Position numbers and translations under genes: made by a program. A stretch of DNA of 64,000 nucleotides from Pedobacter yonginensis (GTDB taxonomy: Bacteria; Bacteroidota; Bacteroidia; Sphingobacteriales; Sphingobacteriaceae): positions 496,001-560,000 of the forward strand of contig NZ_QGNZ01000003.1 of assembly GCF_003173595.1 (NCBI RefSeq), written 5' to 3'. Below, piece by piece: positions 8,157 to 18,123 of this stretch. Numbering within the stretch: the first letter of the stretch is position 1; every line of letters starts with the position of its first letter. The notes below the pieces were generated by a model, which ran no database searches, was not told where the DNA came from, and worked only from the letters and a program-made list of their open reading frames with translations.

Positions 8157-9860
8157 CTATTGATCTAACCAAACCCGACCATCAAGCGCCCAAGTTTGTT
8201 TGTTCGGAATTTTTAACCAGTTTATAATTTGCGCCGGTATATCACTTGTTTGTGGTACAAATACGGCTAACGTTTCTGGTGCTGGTGGGCAAATCAAGTC
8301 GTTAAAATTCTCCCAGGTATAAGTACCTTGAAATTTAAAATCGTGTGCCTGCGAGCTCAAATCGGCCATAATGTTGCCATTTCCATCGGTTGCTGGCCAG
8401 TATCCCACCAAGAAATTAAAGTACGGGTGACTTTGATCAATTGAGGTTTGGCAAGCATAGTTCGCAATTGTTCCATCTGGAACGGAAAATTTGAAATAGC
8501 GAATATCACTCACATACACATCTGGCTCGCCATGTCCGTTTCCGTTTAGATAGCCTAATTTTAACGGGTTAGAGTTGGCTAAAGAACCTGAGCCTGTAAT
8601 TTCTAACTCATTATTAAATACACCATTGGTGTAGGTACGCACAAATCTTTGTCCGTTTCTAACTTCAATCTTAACAGTTAAGTTTGCCCATTTTCCTTTG
8701 TCGATGTTAGCACCTCTACATTGCCTGTAGTCTCCATCTTTGGTCCCTCTCCATTCAAAGTACCAATAGGCATCTTCTAAATAAATAACCCATCCAACGC
8801 TCGGGTGACCACTAGACCACTCGTTTCTCTTACCCAATACGCTTGGCCAGAAAAACTTGTCTTCGTTCTTTTTAACTTTAAGTTCGATGGTCATTTTTGT
8901 GGTATCGTCGATGTTATACACACTTGCATCAACAGCATCAACTTGTGCTCTTACGTTTTGACCTTTGAAACGGATGGTTTTGCCTAAATATCTGTTACCT
9001 GTAAATGGTTTTGTTATAATCCTTTTCTTGTACGTTGGCGAGTAGTATATGATAAATGAATTGGCTTTTGGTTGGCTAAAAATCGTTTGATCGTCTGCAT
9101 TTGCAGGTAAGGTAAACTGCCCACCTGCGCTTGAGGCAATCACAACCAGCCACTGCTCATTGTTATAATTTGGGCGCTTTTTTAACGCTGTTAAAATTTC
9201 ACCTACTGTTGTATCGAATTTTTCGATTGCGGTTTTATAAGCTGGGAATGAAACATCGTAGCCAGATGCTGCCCCTGCCACATTAACGCCTGTAAAGTGA
9301 CCCACTACTACCGATGCCGTATCGCTTGTTACATTGTTTATTACGGCTGCTTTTACATCGTCATCTGCAGCAAGCAAATTGCTTACATCTGCGCCAGTGG
9401 TTAGCGATTTAAATACAGCTGAAGAGGTGTAGGTAACAATTTTCGATTTTGCACTTGTTTCTTTAATCCTTTTGAAAATAATTGGATAATTCTGCAAATC
9501 GTTATTGGTTAAGGCATCGCTTGTAACTTTATGTTTTTCTTTTTTAACACCAGTTAGCATATTTGCCCAATTGGTTGCATTTGCAGTTGATGCAGGATCG
9601 CTTAAACCCACCCAGCTGTAAATAGAGTTGGGTAAAATCGCATCAATATTTGGTGTGTTGGCATCCAATACCGATTGTCCTCTTGCTCCATCAACAATTA
9701 GGTATAAAACCTTTCGGTTTCCAAATTTTACGGTTGTTGTATCAGTTGCATTTTTTTCGCCAATTGTTCTGTCGAAATCTTTATTACAAGAAAATATAGC
9801 CGTGGTAATTATTGTTGCGATTAAGCCAATCAATAATTTATACTTTTTCATCATGCTCAT
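8157..9860 (-). CDS. DUF4983 lipoprotein with a degenerate alkaline-phosphatase-like domain
   Basis: 567 residues: lipid Cys in TAIFSCNKD, then an alkaline-phosphatase-superfamily fold (about 45-290: VLYLIVDGARG, TPNIDAIL, NWANMLTGV), a LamG/concanavalin-like domain (about 300-460) and a C-terminal DUF4983-like part (HPYFNFLVGYWPATDGNGN). In active phosphodiesterases the metal ligands sit in motifs like VDxxGHxxG and SDHGG. Here these read VNVAGAASG and SSAGG, so the Asp and His ligands are gone. It is probably a pseudoenzyme used for binding. The start is uncertain between Met1, Met3 and Met4 of the frame. It follows the DUF5008 gene by 30 bases. Confidence 0.8.
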   Translation of the reverse strand: MSMMKKYKLLIGLIATIITTAIFSCNKDFDRTIGEKNATDTTTVKFGNRKVLYLIVDGARGQSVLDANTPNIDAILPNSIYSWVGLSDPASTANATNWANMLTGVKKEKHKVTSDALTNNDLQNYPIIFKRIKETSAKSKIVTYTSSAVFKSLTTGADVSNLLAADDDVKAAVINNVTSDTASVVVGHFTGVNVAGAASGYDVSFPAYKTAIEKFDTTVGEILTALKKRPNYNNEQWLVVIASSAGGQFTLPANADDQTIFSQPKANSFIIYYSPTYKKRIITKPFTGNRYLGKTIRFKGQNVRAQVDAVDASVYNIDDTTKMTIELKVKKNEDKFFWPSVLGKRNEWSSGHPSVGWVIYLEDAYWYFEWRGTKDGDYRQCRGANIDKGKWANLTVKIEVRNGQRFVRTYTNGVFNNELEITGSGSLANSNPLKLGYLNGNGHGEPDVYVSDIRYFKFSVPDGTIANYACQTSIDQSHPYFNFLVGYWPATDGNGNIMADLSSQAHDFKFQGTYTWENFNDLICPPAPETLAVFVPQTSDIPAQIINWLKIPNKQTWALDGRVWLDQ

Positions 9861-9890
9861 CTTTATTTATGTTTTGGTTAGCTTAATCTA

Positions 9891-11510
9891 TTATTCGATG
9901 GTTACTCTAATAATGTTGTTTAACAGCTGGTTATCGAAGCGATTAAAGCCACCAATTAATAACAATGCTTTTTTACCATCAGCCGATTTGGTTTCAACCA
10001 CATCAGATAGGCTTCCGTTAAATGGACCTGTTGAGTTGTAACCAGCAGCCAAAGTTCCTGTAGGTGTTAAAACCATAAAACCGTTACGCGTTACATTATT
10101 GTATTTTACGAAATAACCACTCACTACAATTAATCCATTATTAAGTTGTTTTGCATAATTGGCCTGCCCTCCCTCGAAAGATTTAGAAGAGAATGACTCA
10201 TCTAACGTTCCATTGTCGTTTAAAACGGCAACACCAATGGCCAATTTGCCGTTATAGGTGGTAAAACTTCCGGTAATTACATATTTCTTGGTGGTGCTGT
10301 TGTAGGTACATGAGGCGATTGCGTTATCGGCTCCGCTACCTGGCGTAAAGGTTGGATCGATGTTTCCATCTGCATTCAACCTCACAATTCGGTTGGCTGG
10401 CTGTCCATCAAAAGTATTGAAACTACCAAAAACCACTAATTTCTCCAGCTTTTCTGCATCTGTGTGCATGTAGCTATCAATCGGGCCGTTGCCACTTTCT
10501 TTTCCTTTGTTGGTTGCAGTATTAAAACGGAAGGTTTTATCTAAGCTACCATCTAAATTAAAGCGCAATACTTGTCTAATCTCAGTACTGTCTAGTATCA
10601 CTGTATCTCTTGTAAAATCGTAGTTGAACTTATCGTAAGTTCTTTTTACGTAGTACCTGAAATTACCTGTTGCCAAAATTTTTCCCTGATGTGCATATAC
10701 GCGATTGATGTAACCATTGGTACCACCATTAAATTTCGGAAACCATTTTTGGGTAACTGTATCTGTTAAAGTTGGTTTTCTTTTAGTTTGAATTTTTACG
10801 GTATCGATAGCGCCACTGGTAAACAAACTGGTAATGTTGCTGATGTTTTCAGTACGTTGATTAAAGCCACTAAAACCGCCGGCAATAATAAAACGACCGC
10901 CAATTTCTATTACTCTCGCTAAGCTTCCGTTTGAGCCCTTGCCGGTACGGAAAGTACGATCGTACTCGCCATCAGCTGATGTTCTGGCAATCCTATTGAT
11001 TGGAACCACTCCCCCTTTGTTGTCATAGTTGGTGAAGTTACCCAAAACAATGTTTCTTCCATCAGGCATTTCATAAACCTGACTTACAAAACCATTGGTT
11101 CCTGCCGTTGCTTTAAAGGTGGGATCGACTTGAATAAGACCGCTTACGGTAAATAGCGGACCAACAAATAACTGATCGCCTATGGCAATGGATGTAACAC
11201 CTGTACTACCAGATGCGGGTACTTTCACCGTAATGGATGTTGCCGTTACACTTACCACCTCTGCCTTTTCGCCATTAAACATAAAGGTTAGTTGATCTTT
11301 AAATTTATCGAAACCCGTAGCTTTTATGGTTACAGACGTACCCACTATGCCTACTGCTGGTACAGGCACATCGGTTTGCGAAATGGCTACACCGAGTGGC
11401 GATTTTGCATCAGCATAAGGATCGGGAATAACTTCTTCTGCCTTTTTACAACCCTGAAAGCTGAAAGCTAGCAAGGCAATTATTGCGAATATTAACTTAA
11501 TTTTTTTCAT
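9891..11510 (-). CDS. DUF5008 lipoprotein with IPT/TIG and delta-60 repeats
   Basis: 539 residues. Lipid Cys lies in FSFQGCKKAEE (residue 21). An IPT/TIG-like Ig domain covers about 38-125 (VGTSVTIKATGFD... ITVKVPASGSTG). The rest is a beta-propeller-like series of delta-60-type repeats with the signature ANRIVRLNADGNIDPTFTPGSGADN, LRFNLDGSLDKTFRF, GVAVLNDNGTLDESF. This layout is typical of DUF5008 proteins found beside susCD pairs in Bacteroidota. It is predicted to be a surface-exposed accessory protein; no enzymatic residues are evident. Confidence 0.85.
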   Translation of the reverse strand: MKKIKLIFAIIALLAFSFQGCKKAEEVIPDPYADAKSPLGVAISQTDVPVPAVGIVGTSVTIKATGFDKFKDQLTFMFNGEKAEVVSVTATSITVKVPASGSTGVTSIAIGDQLFVGPLFTVSGLIQVDPTFKATAGTNGFVSQVYEMPDGRNIVLGNFTNYDNKGGVVPINRIARTSADGEYDRTFRTGKGSNGSLARVIEIGGRFIIAGGFSGFNQRTENISNITSLFTSGAIDTVKIQTKRKPTLTDTVTQKWFPKFNGGTNGYINRVYAHQGKILATGNFRYYVKRTYDKFNYDFTRDTVILDSTEIRQVLRFNLDGSLDKTFRFNTATNKGKESGNGPIDSYMHTDAEKLEKLVVFGSFNTFDGQPANRIVRLNADGNIDPTFTPGSGADNAIASCTYNSTTKKYVITGSFTTYNGKLAIGVAVLNDNGTLDESFSSKSFEGGQANYAKQLNNGLIVVSGYFVKYNNVTRNGFMVLTPTGTLAAGYNSTGPFNGSLSDVVETKSADGKKALLLIGGFNRFDNQLLNNIIRVTIE

Positions 11511-11543
11511 CGTTTAATTTCTTGAGGTAAACCTGAAATGGGC

Positions 11544-12272
11544 TTAATTTGATGGATTAGAAGGTGTTAAACCTGAATAATACACATCACTATAAAAATC
11601 GCTTCTGTTAAAGCCAAAGTAGGCGCCGTTATAGGCTAATGCATGCACAACACCGTTAGTTGGTTTTATATCAGACGATGATACCGCATTACTATACCAA
11701 TTGTCGTTCGGTTTGGATGCATCAGGAATATAAGTTAAAACCAACTGACGATAACCGATATACTTGATGTTGTTGGCAGTTGCATAGGTTACGCCAATGT
11801 TTGAAATGTTGCCACCCAATGAATAATATAAGCCACCTGGATAAACCGTTTTTACATCAAAATCTATCTGTTGATAATCTTTAAGTCGATTAACACCTTT
11901 AAACATATAGCGTTGCAAAAACCTTTTCCAAATTAGCGGACTAATCTGATCTAGGGTTTTAACGGTATCTTTTCCAGAGTAAAACAAGAAATTGTTTAAA
12001 CCATCTGTTCTAATGGTACCTATTGTCCTTTTAATCACATCATCATCGAAGGCAAAGAAGGTAAAATCATCATTTGAAAACTCCTTTTCCATGCCAGCAA
12101 GTTTTACAATCCTAGCTACGGTATCAAAAGGAACTTTTTTGGCCTGCAAGTACTGAAGCATATTACCTTGATAATTGGGATTTGCCAAGCCGCCATCATC
12201 ATAATACTCATCTCGTTTACAAGCACTTAATATTAGTAGTAAAGCAGCACAAGCAAAAATTAGCTTTTTCAT
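11544..12272 (-). CDS. Fasciclin-domain lipoprotein
   Basis: 242 residues from the ATG at 12272; a start 30 bases earlier overlaps the susD stop and lacks a signal-like beginning, whereas MKKLIFACAALLLILSACKRD is a standard lipoprotein signal (Cys18). The body is one fasciclin (FAS1) domain: FSNDDFTFFAFDDDVIKRTI at its start and GVVHALAYNGAYFGF at its end, the usual NGVVHVID position. FAS1 modules mediate adhesion, and in Bacteroidota they are common partners of SusCD. It lies directly downstream of susD1. Confidence 0.88.
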   Translation of the reverse strand: MKKLIFACAALLLILSACKRDEYYDDGGLANPNYQGNMLQYLQAKKVPFDTVARIVKLAGMEKEFSNDDFTFFAFDDDVIKRTIGTIRTDGLNNFLFYSGKDTVKTLDQISPLIWKRFLQRYMFKGVNRLKDYQQIDFDVKTVYPGGLYYSLGGNISNIGVTYATANNIKYIGYRQLVLTYIPDASKPNDNWYSNAVSSSDIKPTNGVVHALAYNGAYFGFNRSDFYSDVYYSGLTPSNPSN

Positions 12273-12291
12273 ATATCTTTTATTATTATAA

Positions 12292-13815
12292 TTAATTACC
12301 ACCGTTAACCCAATACTCGTTCAATTTCATAAACGGGTTATTATTTAATGCGTTTGAGCTAATTGGCCATGTCCACGCACCACGACTAAATTTATCTGAG
12401 GTAAGTACGTTGTAAGTCCATTGGCTACTTAAAATGCGTTTGGTTCTAACCAAATCGAAATAGTGATGACCCTCGCCGATTAACTCTCTTGATCTTTCGA
12501 AGAAGATAAAATCTTTCAGTTCGTTACCCCCGCCACCGCTATATTTTGAGGCTTGTGCACGATCTCTCACTTTGTTAACCATGGTAATGGCTTCTGCATC
12601 TTGACCTAAATTCGCCAATGCTTCTGCATACAATAAAAGCTCGCCACCGTATCTAAAAATCATAAAGGTGTTGTCTGGATTTGCATCTTCCTCACCCGTG
12701 ATGAAAGAGTTTTTAGCAAATTTCAACATCATAAACTTTCCATTATCTGTGAAAATATCTTCGTTAAACCAAGTGCTTATTCTTTTATCACTTCCATCTT
12801 GAAATATTTTCTGCATGTACTCGCCTCTGTAGTAAGCAAAACTTACACGGTGGGTGTATTCTGGTCTTTTATATGGGTAATGCAAAAACATATCGGCAAT
12901 TGGTGCAACGTTTAGCACAGCATCACCGTAGTTAATACTTTGGTAAAATTCGAATAAGCTTTCATCCGAACGTCCTTTAATTACCGTTGCCCACTCTGTA
13001 AGTGGCAACAATCTATAGGCATTACTGCCCACCAATTCTTTTCCTAAATCGGCAGTGGCCTGATAGTACTTGTTTGCATTGGCACCATCAAATCCTGCAT
13101 TCCACATATTCATTTCCATCATCAAAGCAATGATGCTACCTCTATTGGCACGCACGCCTTTTAGTGCTGGATCTGCATAGGTAAATGGAATTTGACCTTT
13201 GTAGGTGCTTAAATCGGCAATACATTTGTTTAATACGGATACAAAATTTTCTCGTGGAAGTGCTGTTGAGTGGAATGCATCTGTATAATACACTACATCG
13301 CCATATAATCTTACCATGGTGAAATAGCAAAGCGAGCGTAAGAATGCGGCTTCTGCTTTAAACTGACCCTTTTCTGCATCTGATACCCCTGGGATTCCTT
13401 CATCTAGCTTCGCGATTAGGATATTAGCGCCTTGAATTACTTGGTAATAACCATTCCAATCGGTAATTCTACCAAAATTGTAAAAATCCCAAGGCTGGCC
13501 ACCTCTAATTAACCCTAAAATATCGTTTCTGCCCAAATATTCTACAAACTCTCTTGCTGGAGCTAAATCGGATTGGCTTTCGTGCAAAACTTCACCCGAT
13601 CTGTATTCGCCAACTGCGCCTACATAGTGGGTTTCATTCATCTTACCGAAGGCAATTCGCGATAAATCGTAAATATTGGCAATCACATCCTCTTTCGATT
13701 GGAAGAAGTTGTTTCCCGTTAATTTATCTAAGGGCTGTACGTTTAAAAACTTTTTACATGCAGGCAAGCAGAATGATGCTGCAATAACTAAAGTGTAAAT
13801 GATAACTTTTTTCAT
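12292..13815 (-). CDS. susD: SusD/RagB outer-membrane nutrient-binding lipoprotein (susD1)
   Basis: 507 residues. Lipoprotein signal MKKVIIYTLVIAASFCLPACKK with the lipid Cys at 20. The SusD fold is clear: the N-terminal FLNVQPLDKLTGNNFFQSKEDV, TPR helices with AEAAFLRSLCYFTMVRLYGDVVY, and the C-terminal LLLYAEALANLGQ, INKVRDRAQ-like and ERSRELIGEGHHYFDLVRTKR motifs. SusD proteins cap the SusC porin and hand it oligosaccharides. It starts 12 bases after susC1, as usual for a pair. Confidence 0.96.
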   Translation of the reverse strand: MKKVIIYTLVIAASFCLPACKKFLNVQPLDKLTGNNFFQSKEDVIANIYDLSRIAFGKMNETHYVGAVGEYRSGEVLHESQSDLAPAREFVEYLGRNDILGLIRGGQPWDFYNFGRITDWNGYYQVIQGANILIAKLDEGIPGVSDAEKGQFKAEAAFLRSLCYFTMVRLYGDVVYYTDAFHSTALPRENFVSVLNKCIADLSTYKGQIPFTYADPALKGVRANRGSIIALMMEMNMWNAGFDGANANKYYQATADLGKELVGSNAYRLLPLTEWATVIKGRSDESLFEFYQSINYGDAVLNVAPIADMFLHYPYKRPEYTHRVSFAYYRGEYMQKIFQDGSDKRISTWFNEDIFTDNGKFMMLKFAKNSFITGEEDANPDNTFMIFRYGGELLLYAEALANLGQDAEAITMVNKVRDRAQASKYSGGGGNELKDFIFFERSRELIGEGHHYFDLVRTKRILSSQWTYNVLTSDKFSRGAWTWPISSNALNNNPFMKLNEYWVNGGN

Positions 13816-13826
13816 AATGGTATTTT

Positions 13827-16800
13827 TTAGTTGCCCGTATTAAGTTCTAAGTTTAAACCAATGTTATAAGTACGTGGTACAGGGTATCCATTAGAAATAT
13901 CGCGACCCAGTGTGGTTACATTTTCTGGATTTGGCCCACTGTATTTTGAGAAAGTAATTAAGTTATTGGTTGAACCAAATACCCTCAAATTGGCTAGTCC
14001 AAAACGGCGGATTAGCTTTTTATCAAACATGTATGAAAGCGTTAAGTTGTTAATTTTCAGATAAGAACCGCTTTCTTGCCATAGGGTTTGATCGGCTCTT
14101 AATGGCTGTACAGCTCCGTAACGACTATAATCATAAGGATAAGGATATTTAGCGTTATCGCCTGGTTGCATCCAAATGTTTAAATCGTTTAATGGTACTA
14201 CCGCGTTTAATGCATAAGGATCTCTCATAATCGCGATACGATCTGCCAATGCATTGTTTAAGATGGTTCTATCGGCTGTGTAGCTGGCAAAAACGTTTAA
14301 GCCCCAGTTTTTATACCTCATGGTGAAGGATAAACCGCCTGTAAATAATGGCTGAGAGTTTCCAGTTACTTCGTAATCTCTACCATCTAAAATATAATCG
14401 CCGTTTACATCTTTTAACCTAGGGTCGCCGGCATTAAAGAAAGTACCGTTGGTTTGATATCTTTTACCTGTAACAGGGTCGGTAGGCACATCACCGTCAG
14501 TAGCGTACACACCTTGATTGATGCGCAAATAATTTGAAAGCGTATTTCTACCTACACGATAAACAATGTGCTGTAAATAAGAGGAGCCATCAAAACGGAT
14601 GTATTGTCCATTGTATTCTTCTGGAAGTTTTAATAAAACATCTCGGTTGTATGCTCCGTTTATAGAGAAGGATAGATCAAAATCTTTACTTGTAACTGCT
14701 TTAATGTTTAAGCTAATCTCCGAACCGTAATTCGCAATACCCAAATCGTTACTGGCTAAACGAGAGAAACCTGTGGTGTTTGATAAGAAACGATCGAACA
14801 ATAAGTTATCAACCTTTTTAAAGTAGGTATCAAAAACGATTGAGAATCTGTTCAGGAAGCCCAAATCGAAACCTAAGTTGTACTGACTGGTTGTTGTTGG
14901 TTTTAAGGCCGGATTTGGAATTAAATCGTAATTAATACCAATGGTTTGTGTATTGTTAAAGTTTCCATTTAGGTTATAAATACCATAAATGCTTTGTAGG
15001 TTTCCGGTTGGAGCAATGTTTTGTCCCCATGTTAACCTCAAACTACCATAGTCTAACCATTTTTTATCTACCAACCAGTTTTCTTTGTTAAAGTTCCATC
15101 TTAAACCAATTGATGAGTTTTTAGAATATGGATTTTCTAAACCACTTGATGAGGTACCATCCAAACGGTAAGAGAATTCAGCAACATATTTTTTATCATA
15201 ATCATACGATAAAGACCCTGCAAATGATGCAATTGTAGCATTTCTATAATTACTTAGAACACCACCACCCCTCGAATAGAAACCATCATAACCAACTGGT
15301 CCTTGCAGTTGATCGTTAGGGATTCTTTCTTGTTGGGTGATGGTGGCTTGAGCGCCCTGTTTGTAAATCTCGTTAAAGGTGTTTACAAAAAAGTTGTGTT
15401 TTTCGCCTAGCGTTTTAGCATAGGTAATGGCATTTCTATTATACAATTGGAAGTTTCTACCTGCATAATCGTACAACTTGGCAAACTGCCCATTTGCAAC
15501 AGCTGGGGTAAAAGTAGTTTCTGTATCTGATGTATAATCGTAACTCAAAGTAGATGAAGCCGCTAAGCCCGGGATAAACTCATAGCGGGCATCAATATTG
15601 GTACGTAAGTTTCTTGAATTGTTATCGTTTAAGGTTTGCAATGCAGATAAAACACCTCCAGATGCTTGATAAAAAGATGGAGGAGGCAATAGCGTAGAGG
15701 CCTGCCCGTTGGTGGCCACACCCGATTGAAGTAAACCTGCACCGTTACCTTTATTTTGCTTACCTACCGAACCATTTACGAAACCGAAAAATCTGAATTT
15801 ATCATTCGGTTTAAACTCCATATTCATGTTTAGGTTGTAACGATCGTAACCTGTGTTTTTGATTACACCTTTTTCGGCATAATAACCCATATTGGCTTTG
15901 TAGTTGAATTTTTGATCGCCACCGTCTAAGGCCAAGTTATGACTCTGATTGAAAGTGGTTTGATAAAATACATCCTGCCAATCGGTAGAATTGTTCCAAT
16001 AGGCATTTAAACTATCGGCCAAGAAAGGTGTGTTACTAATCCTTCTGATTTGTTCGATATTTTGTGCATTTAAAATGATTTGTTGAATCTTTAAGTTTCT
16101 TTCAGAATTACCCCCCAAGGTTTCGCGTAGTTTTGGTGGTGCATTAACGAAGAAGTTAGATACATACTTAATACGTGGAATTTTAGAGTTACCTCTTTTG
16201 GTTGTAATGATGATTACCCCATAAGCACCTCTAGAACCATACATGGATGTAGCCTGTGCATCTTTTAAAATCTGAATGTTCTCAATGTCTTCTTGTGGGA
16301 TTAACGACAGCGGACTTACCCCTGGGCCCTGTGTTTGGAAACCAAATTCGGCAGCTTTATCTGCATCTAATGGCACACCATCAATAATGTACAAAGGCGA
16401 AGTAGGTTGTAAAAACGAATCGTTACCGCTACCAGAAATGCTTAAGCTGGATAGACCACGAACTTGTACCGAACCCCTAAAACCTGGTGCACCAGTGTTG
16501 TTCTGGATATTTAATCCTGGTACTTTACCTTGCAAAAGGGTTTCGATATTGGATACAGGAACATCAGCTACATCCTTACCGCTAAGCACAGTTACAGAAC
16601 CTGCAGAAGTTTCTTTGGGTCTGTTCTGGTAAGCTACGATGATTACCTCGCTCAAATCTTTACGATCTTCGCTAATGGTAATGGTGATATTGGTTTGATT
16701 TGTAATTTTTGCAGATGCCGTATTGTAACCTAAAAATTTGAATAATAACGTTCCGCCTACGGGTACGCTAGCCGAAAATTTTCCATCGCCATTGGTTTGC

Positions 16801-16973
16801 GTTAAGCCTTTATTGGTGGCTTGCAACACAACAGATACGCCTGGAACGCCCTGCTTGGTGTCTTTATCGATAACCCTACCATTCACAATAATATTTTTTT
16901 CTTGCGAATAGGCATTGGTACCACATATTATACATACAATAAGTAATGTATATAAAAGTATATTTCTTTTCAT
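13827..16973 (-). CDS. susC: SusC/RagA TonB-dependent outer-membrane transporter (susC1)
   Basis: 1048 residues from the ATG at 16973 (MKRNILLYTLL signal peptide); the frame can be extended 7 residues but without a better start. After the signal comes a CarboxypepD_reg-like Ig domain (about 28-115), then a plug domain (VSNIETLLQGKVPGLNIQ, LYIIDGVPLDA, IQILKDAQATSMYGSRGAYGVIII) and a long beta-barrel ending with RTYNIGLNLELNTGN. It imports a ligand using TonB energy with SusD1. It is the second of two SusC in this locus. Confidence 0.96.
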   Translation of the reverse strand: MKRNILLYTLLIVCIICGTNAYSQEKNIIVNGRVIDKDTKQGVPGVSVVLQATNKGLTQTNGDGKFSASVPVGGTLLFKFLGYNTASAKITNQTNITITISEDRKDLSEVIIVAYQNRPKETSAGSVTVLSGKDVADVPVSNIETLLQGKVPGLNIQNNTGAPGFRGSVQVRGLSSLSISGSGNDSFLQPTSPLYIIDGVPLDADKAAEFGFQTQGPGVSPLSLIPQEDIENIQILKDAQATSMYGSRGAYGVIIITTKRGNSKIPRIKYVSNFFVNAPPKLRETLGGNSERNLKIQQIILNAQNIEQIRRISNTPFLADSLNAYWNNSTDWQDVFYQTTFNQSHNLALDGGDQKFNYKANMGYYAEKGVIKNTGYDRYNLNMNMEFKPNDKFRFFGFVNGSVGKQNKGNGAGLLQSGVATNGQASTLLPPPSFYQASGGVLSALQTLNDNNSRNLRTNIDARYEFIPGLAASSTLSYDYTSDTETTFTPAVANGQFAKLYDYAGRNFQLYNRNAITYAKTLGEKHNFFVNTFNEIYKQGAQATITQQERIPNDQLQGPVGYDGFYSRGGGVLSNYRNATIASFAGSLSYDYDKKYVAEFSYRLDGTSSSGLENPYSKNSSIGLRWNFNKENWLVDKKWLDYGSLRLTWGQNIAPTGNLQSIYGIYNLNGNFNNTQTIGINYDLIPNPALKPTTTSQYNLGFDLGFLNRFSIVFDTYFKKVDNLLFDRFLSNTTGFSRLASNDLGIANYGSEISLNIKAVTSKDFDLSFSINGAYNRDVLLKLPEEYNGQYIRFDGSSYLQHIVYRVGRNTLSNYLRINQGVYATDGDVPTDPVTGKRYQTNGTFFNAGDPRLKDVNGDYILDGRDYEVTGNSQPLFTGGLSFTMRYKNWGLNVFASYTADRTILNNALADRIAIMRDPYALNAVVPLNDLNIWMQPGDNAKYPYPYDYSRYGAVQPLRADQTLWQESGSYLKINNLTLSYMFDKKLIRRFGLANLRVFGSTNNLITFSKYSGPNPENVTTLGRDISNGYPVPRTYNIGLNLELNTGN

Positions 16974-16994
16974 AATATTAGCTTTATTGATCAA

Positions 16995-18086
16995 CTATTC
17001 GTTAGCAAATTTTGGGTTCTCTGTTTTGAAATAAAATACAATTTCCCAGTCTCCAGCTTTGTAAATGGCAAAGTCGATCCCGAAATTGGCTACCGTACGG
17101 CCACCACCAAAACCCAATCGAGAGTAACTTAGCTGAACCTTTGCTCTCGAACCTCCAGTTGCATATGATGTTGGAATTTCGACCAATGGAATCGGATAAG
17201 CCACATCATATTGAACATACTTATCTGTCATTTGCATATTGAAACCATGGATCATTTTATCCCAAACGGTTTCGTTAAACTTCTTAGGATCAATGGGTAA
17301 CGAATCTTTACCCAATACCACAATGCGTAAACTATGGCCGTTACCACCCGATGCCAATGGGCGGATGTAAACAATCGCATCCTTTTTGTCGTTGTTGCTA
17401 ACTAAGTTTAAATTAGAGGTTGCACCGATTACGTTGTTTAAGTACGGACGGATATAATCTCTAAGTTTCTTGTCGAAAGGAAATTTCGGATCAGGAGCAG
17501 GCAAGCCAGTAAATGCGTTAAAATCATTTGAAGGCTCGTAAGGGCGCTCTCTGTATGGTCTGATCTGAAAATCTCTCACCAATCTTTCGCCACCAGTGTT
17601 TTTAACCTTCACATCAAAAAAGCGCGTATCCTGAGAAAAGTTTGTACTATCTGTTGGACGTGGTTTTAAGATTTGATTGGTTGCCGATGGCCATAAAATG
17701 AATTCTCCAGAAGAACGCATTTCAAAAATCGGGTGATTTTCTAGTTTTCTTTTTGCTTCAATTTCTGCCAAACTTTTTTCCAAACCCGTGTAAGGAGCAG
17801 TCCATACGTAAGTTGGTACCGAAGTAAATAGATCGGTTACAGGCTTACCATCTCCAAACCTTGCATTTACAATTTCGAAGGTAATTGGATTGGTAGAGTT
17901 GTCGCTATTAAAACCGCCAATTAGGTTGGTTCTACCGATAATCGGCTCCAGTATTTTATTGCTAAAGTTTACATTGTTGCTTAAATAATCTTTCTCTTGT
18001 GGTAAGTCGAAAATCTTTTTGCAACCACTTAAAACTACCGCAGCAAGTAAAACAACAACGAAATATTTATTTATGATAGGTTTCAT
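16995..18086 (-). CDS. DUF5007 lipoprotein
   Basis: 363 residues from MKPIINKYFVVV at 18086, which gives a normal lipoprotein signal (lipid Cys in VVLSGCKKIF); the upstream Mets at 18122 and 18119 add 12 residues without signal character. The rest matches what I know of DUF5007 proteins: a pattern of SNNVNFSNKILEP, TYVWTAPYTG, GEFILWPSA, and a C-terminal beta-rich half. These are found only near susCD pairs in Bacteroidota and have no known enzymatic role. It lies between the fasciclin/discoidin gene and susC1, 21 bases from the latter. Confidence 0.75.
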   Translation of the reverse strand: MKPIINKYFVVVLLAAVVLSGCKKIFDLPQEKDYLSNNVNFSNKILEPIIGRTNLIGGFNSDNSTNPITFEIVNARFGDGKPVTDLFTSVPTYVWTAPYTGLEKSLAEIEAKRKLENHPIFEMRSSGEFILWPSATNQILKPRPTDSTNFSQDTRFFDVKVKNTGGERLVRDFQIRPYRERPYEPSNDFNAFTGLPAPDPKFPFDKKLRDYIRPYLNNVIGATSNLNLVSNNDKKDAIVYIRPLASGGNGHSLRIVVLGKDSLPIDPKKFNETVWDKMIHGFNMQMTDKYVQYDVAYPIPLVEIPTSYATGGSRAKVQLSYSRLGFGGGRTVANFGIDFAIYKAGDWEIVFYFKTENPKFANE

Positions 18087-18123
18087 TCGAGTATTTGTTT
18101 TAATGTTTCTAAATCGCATCATT

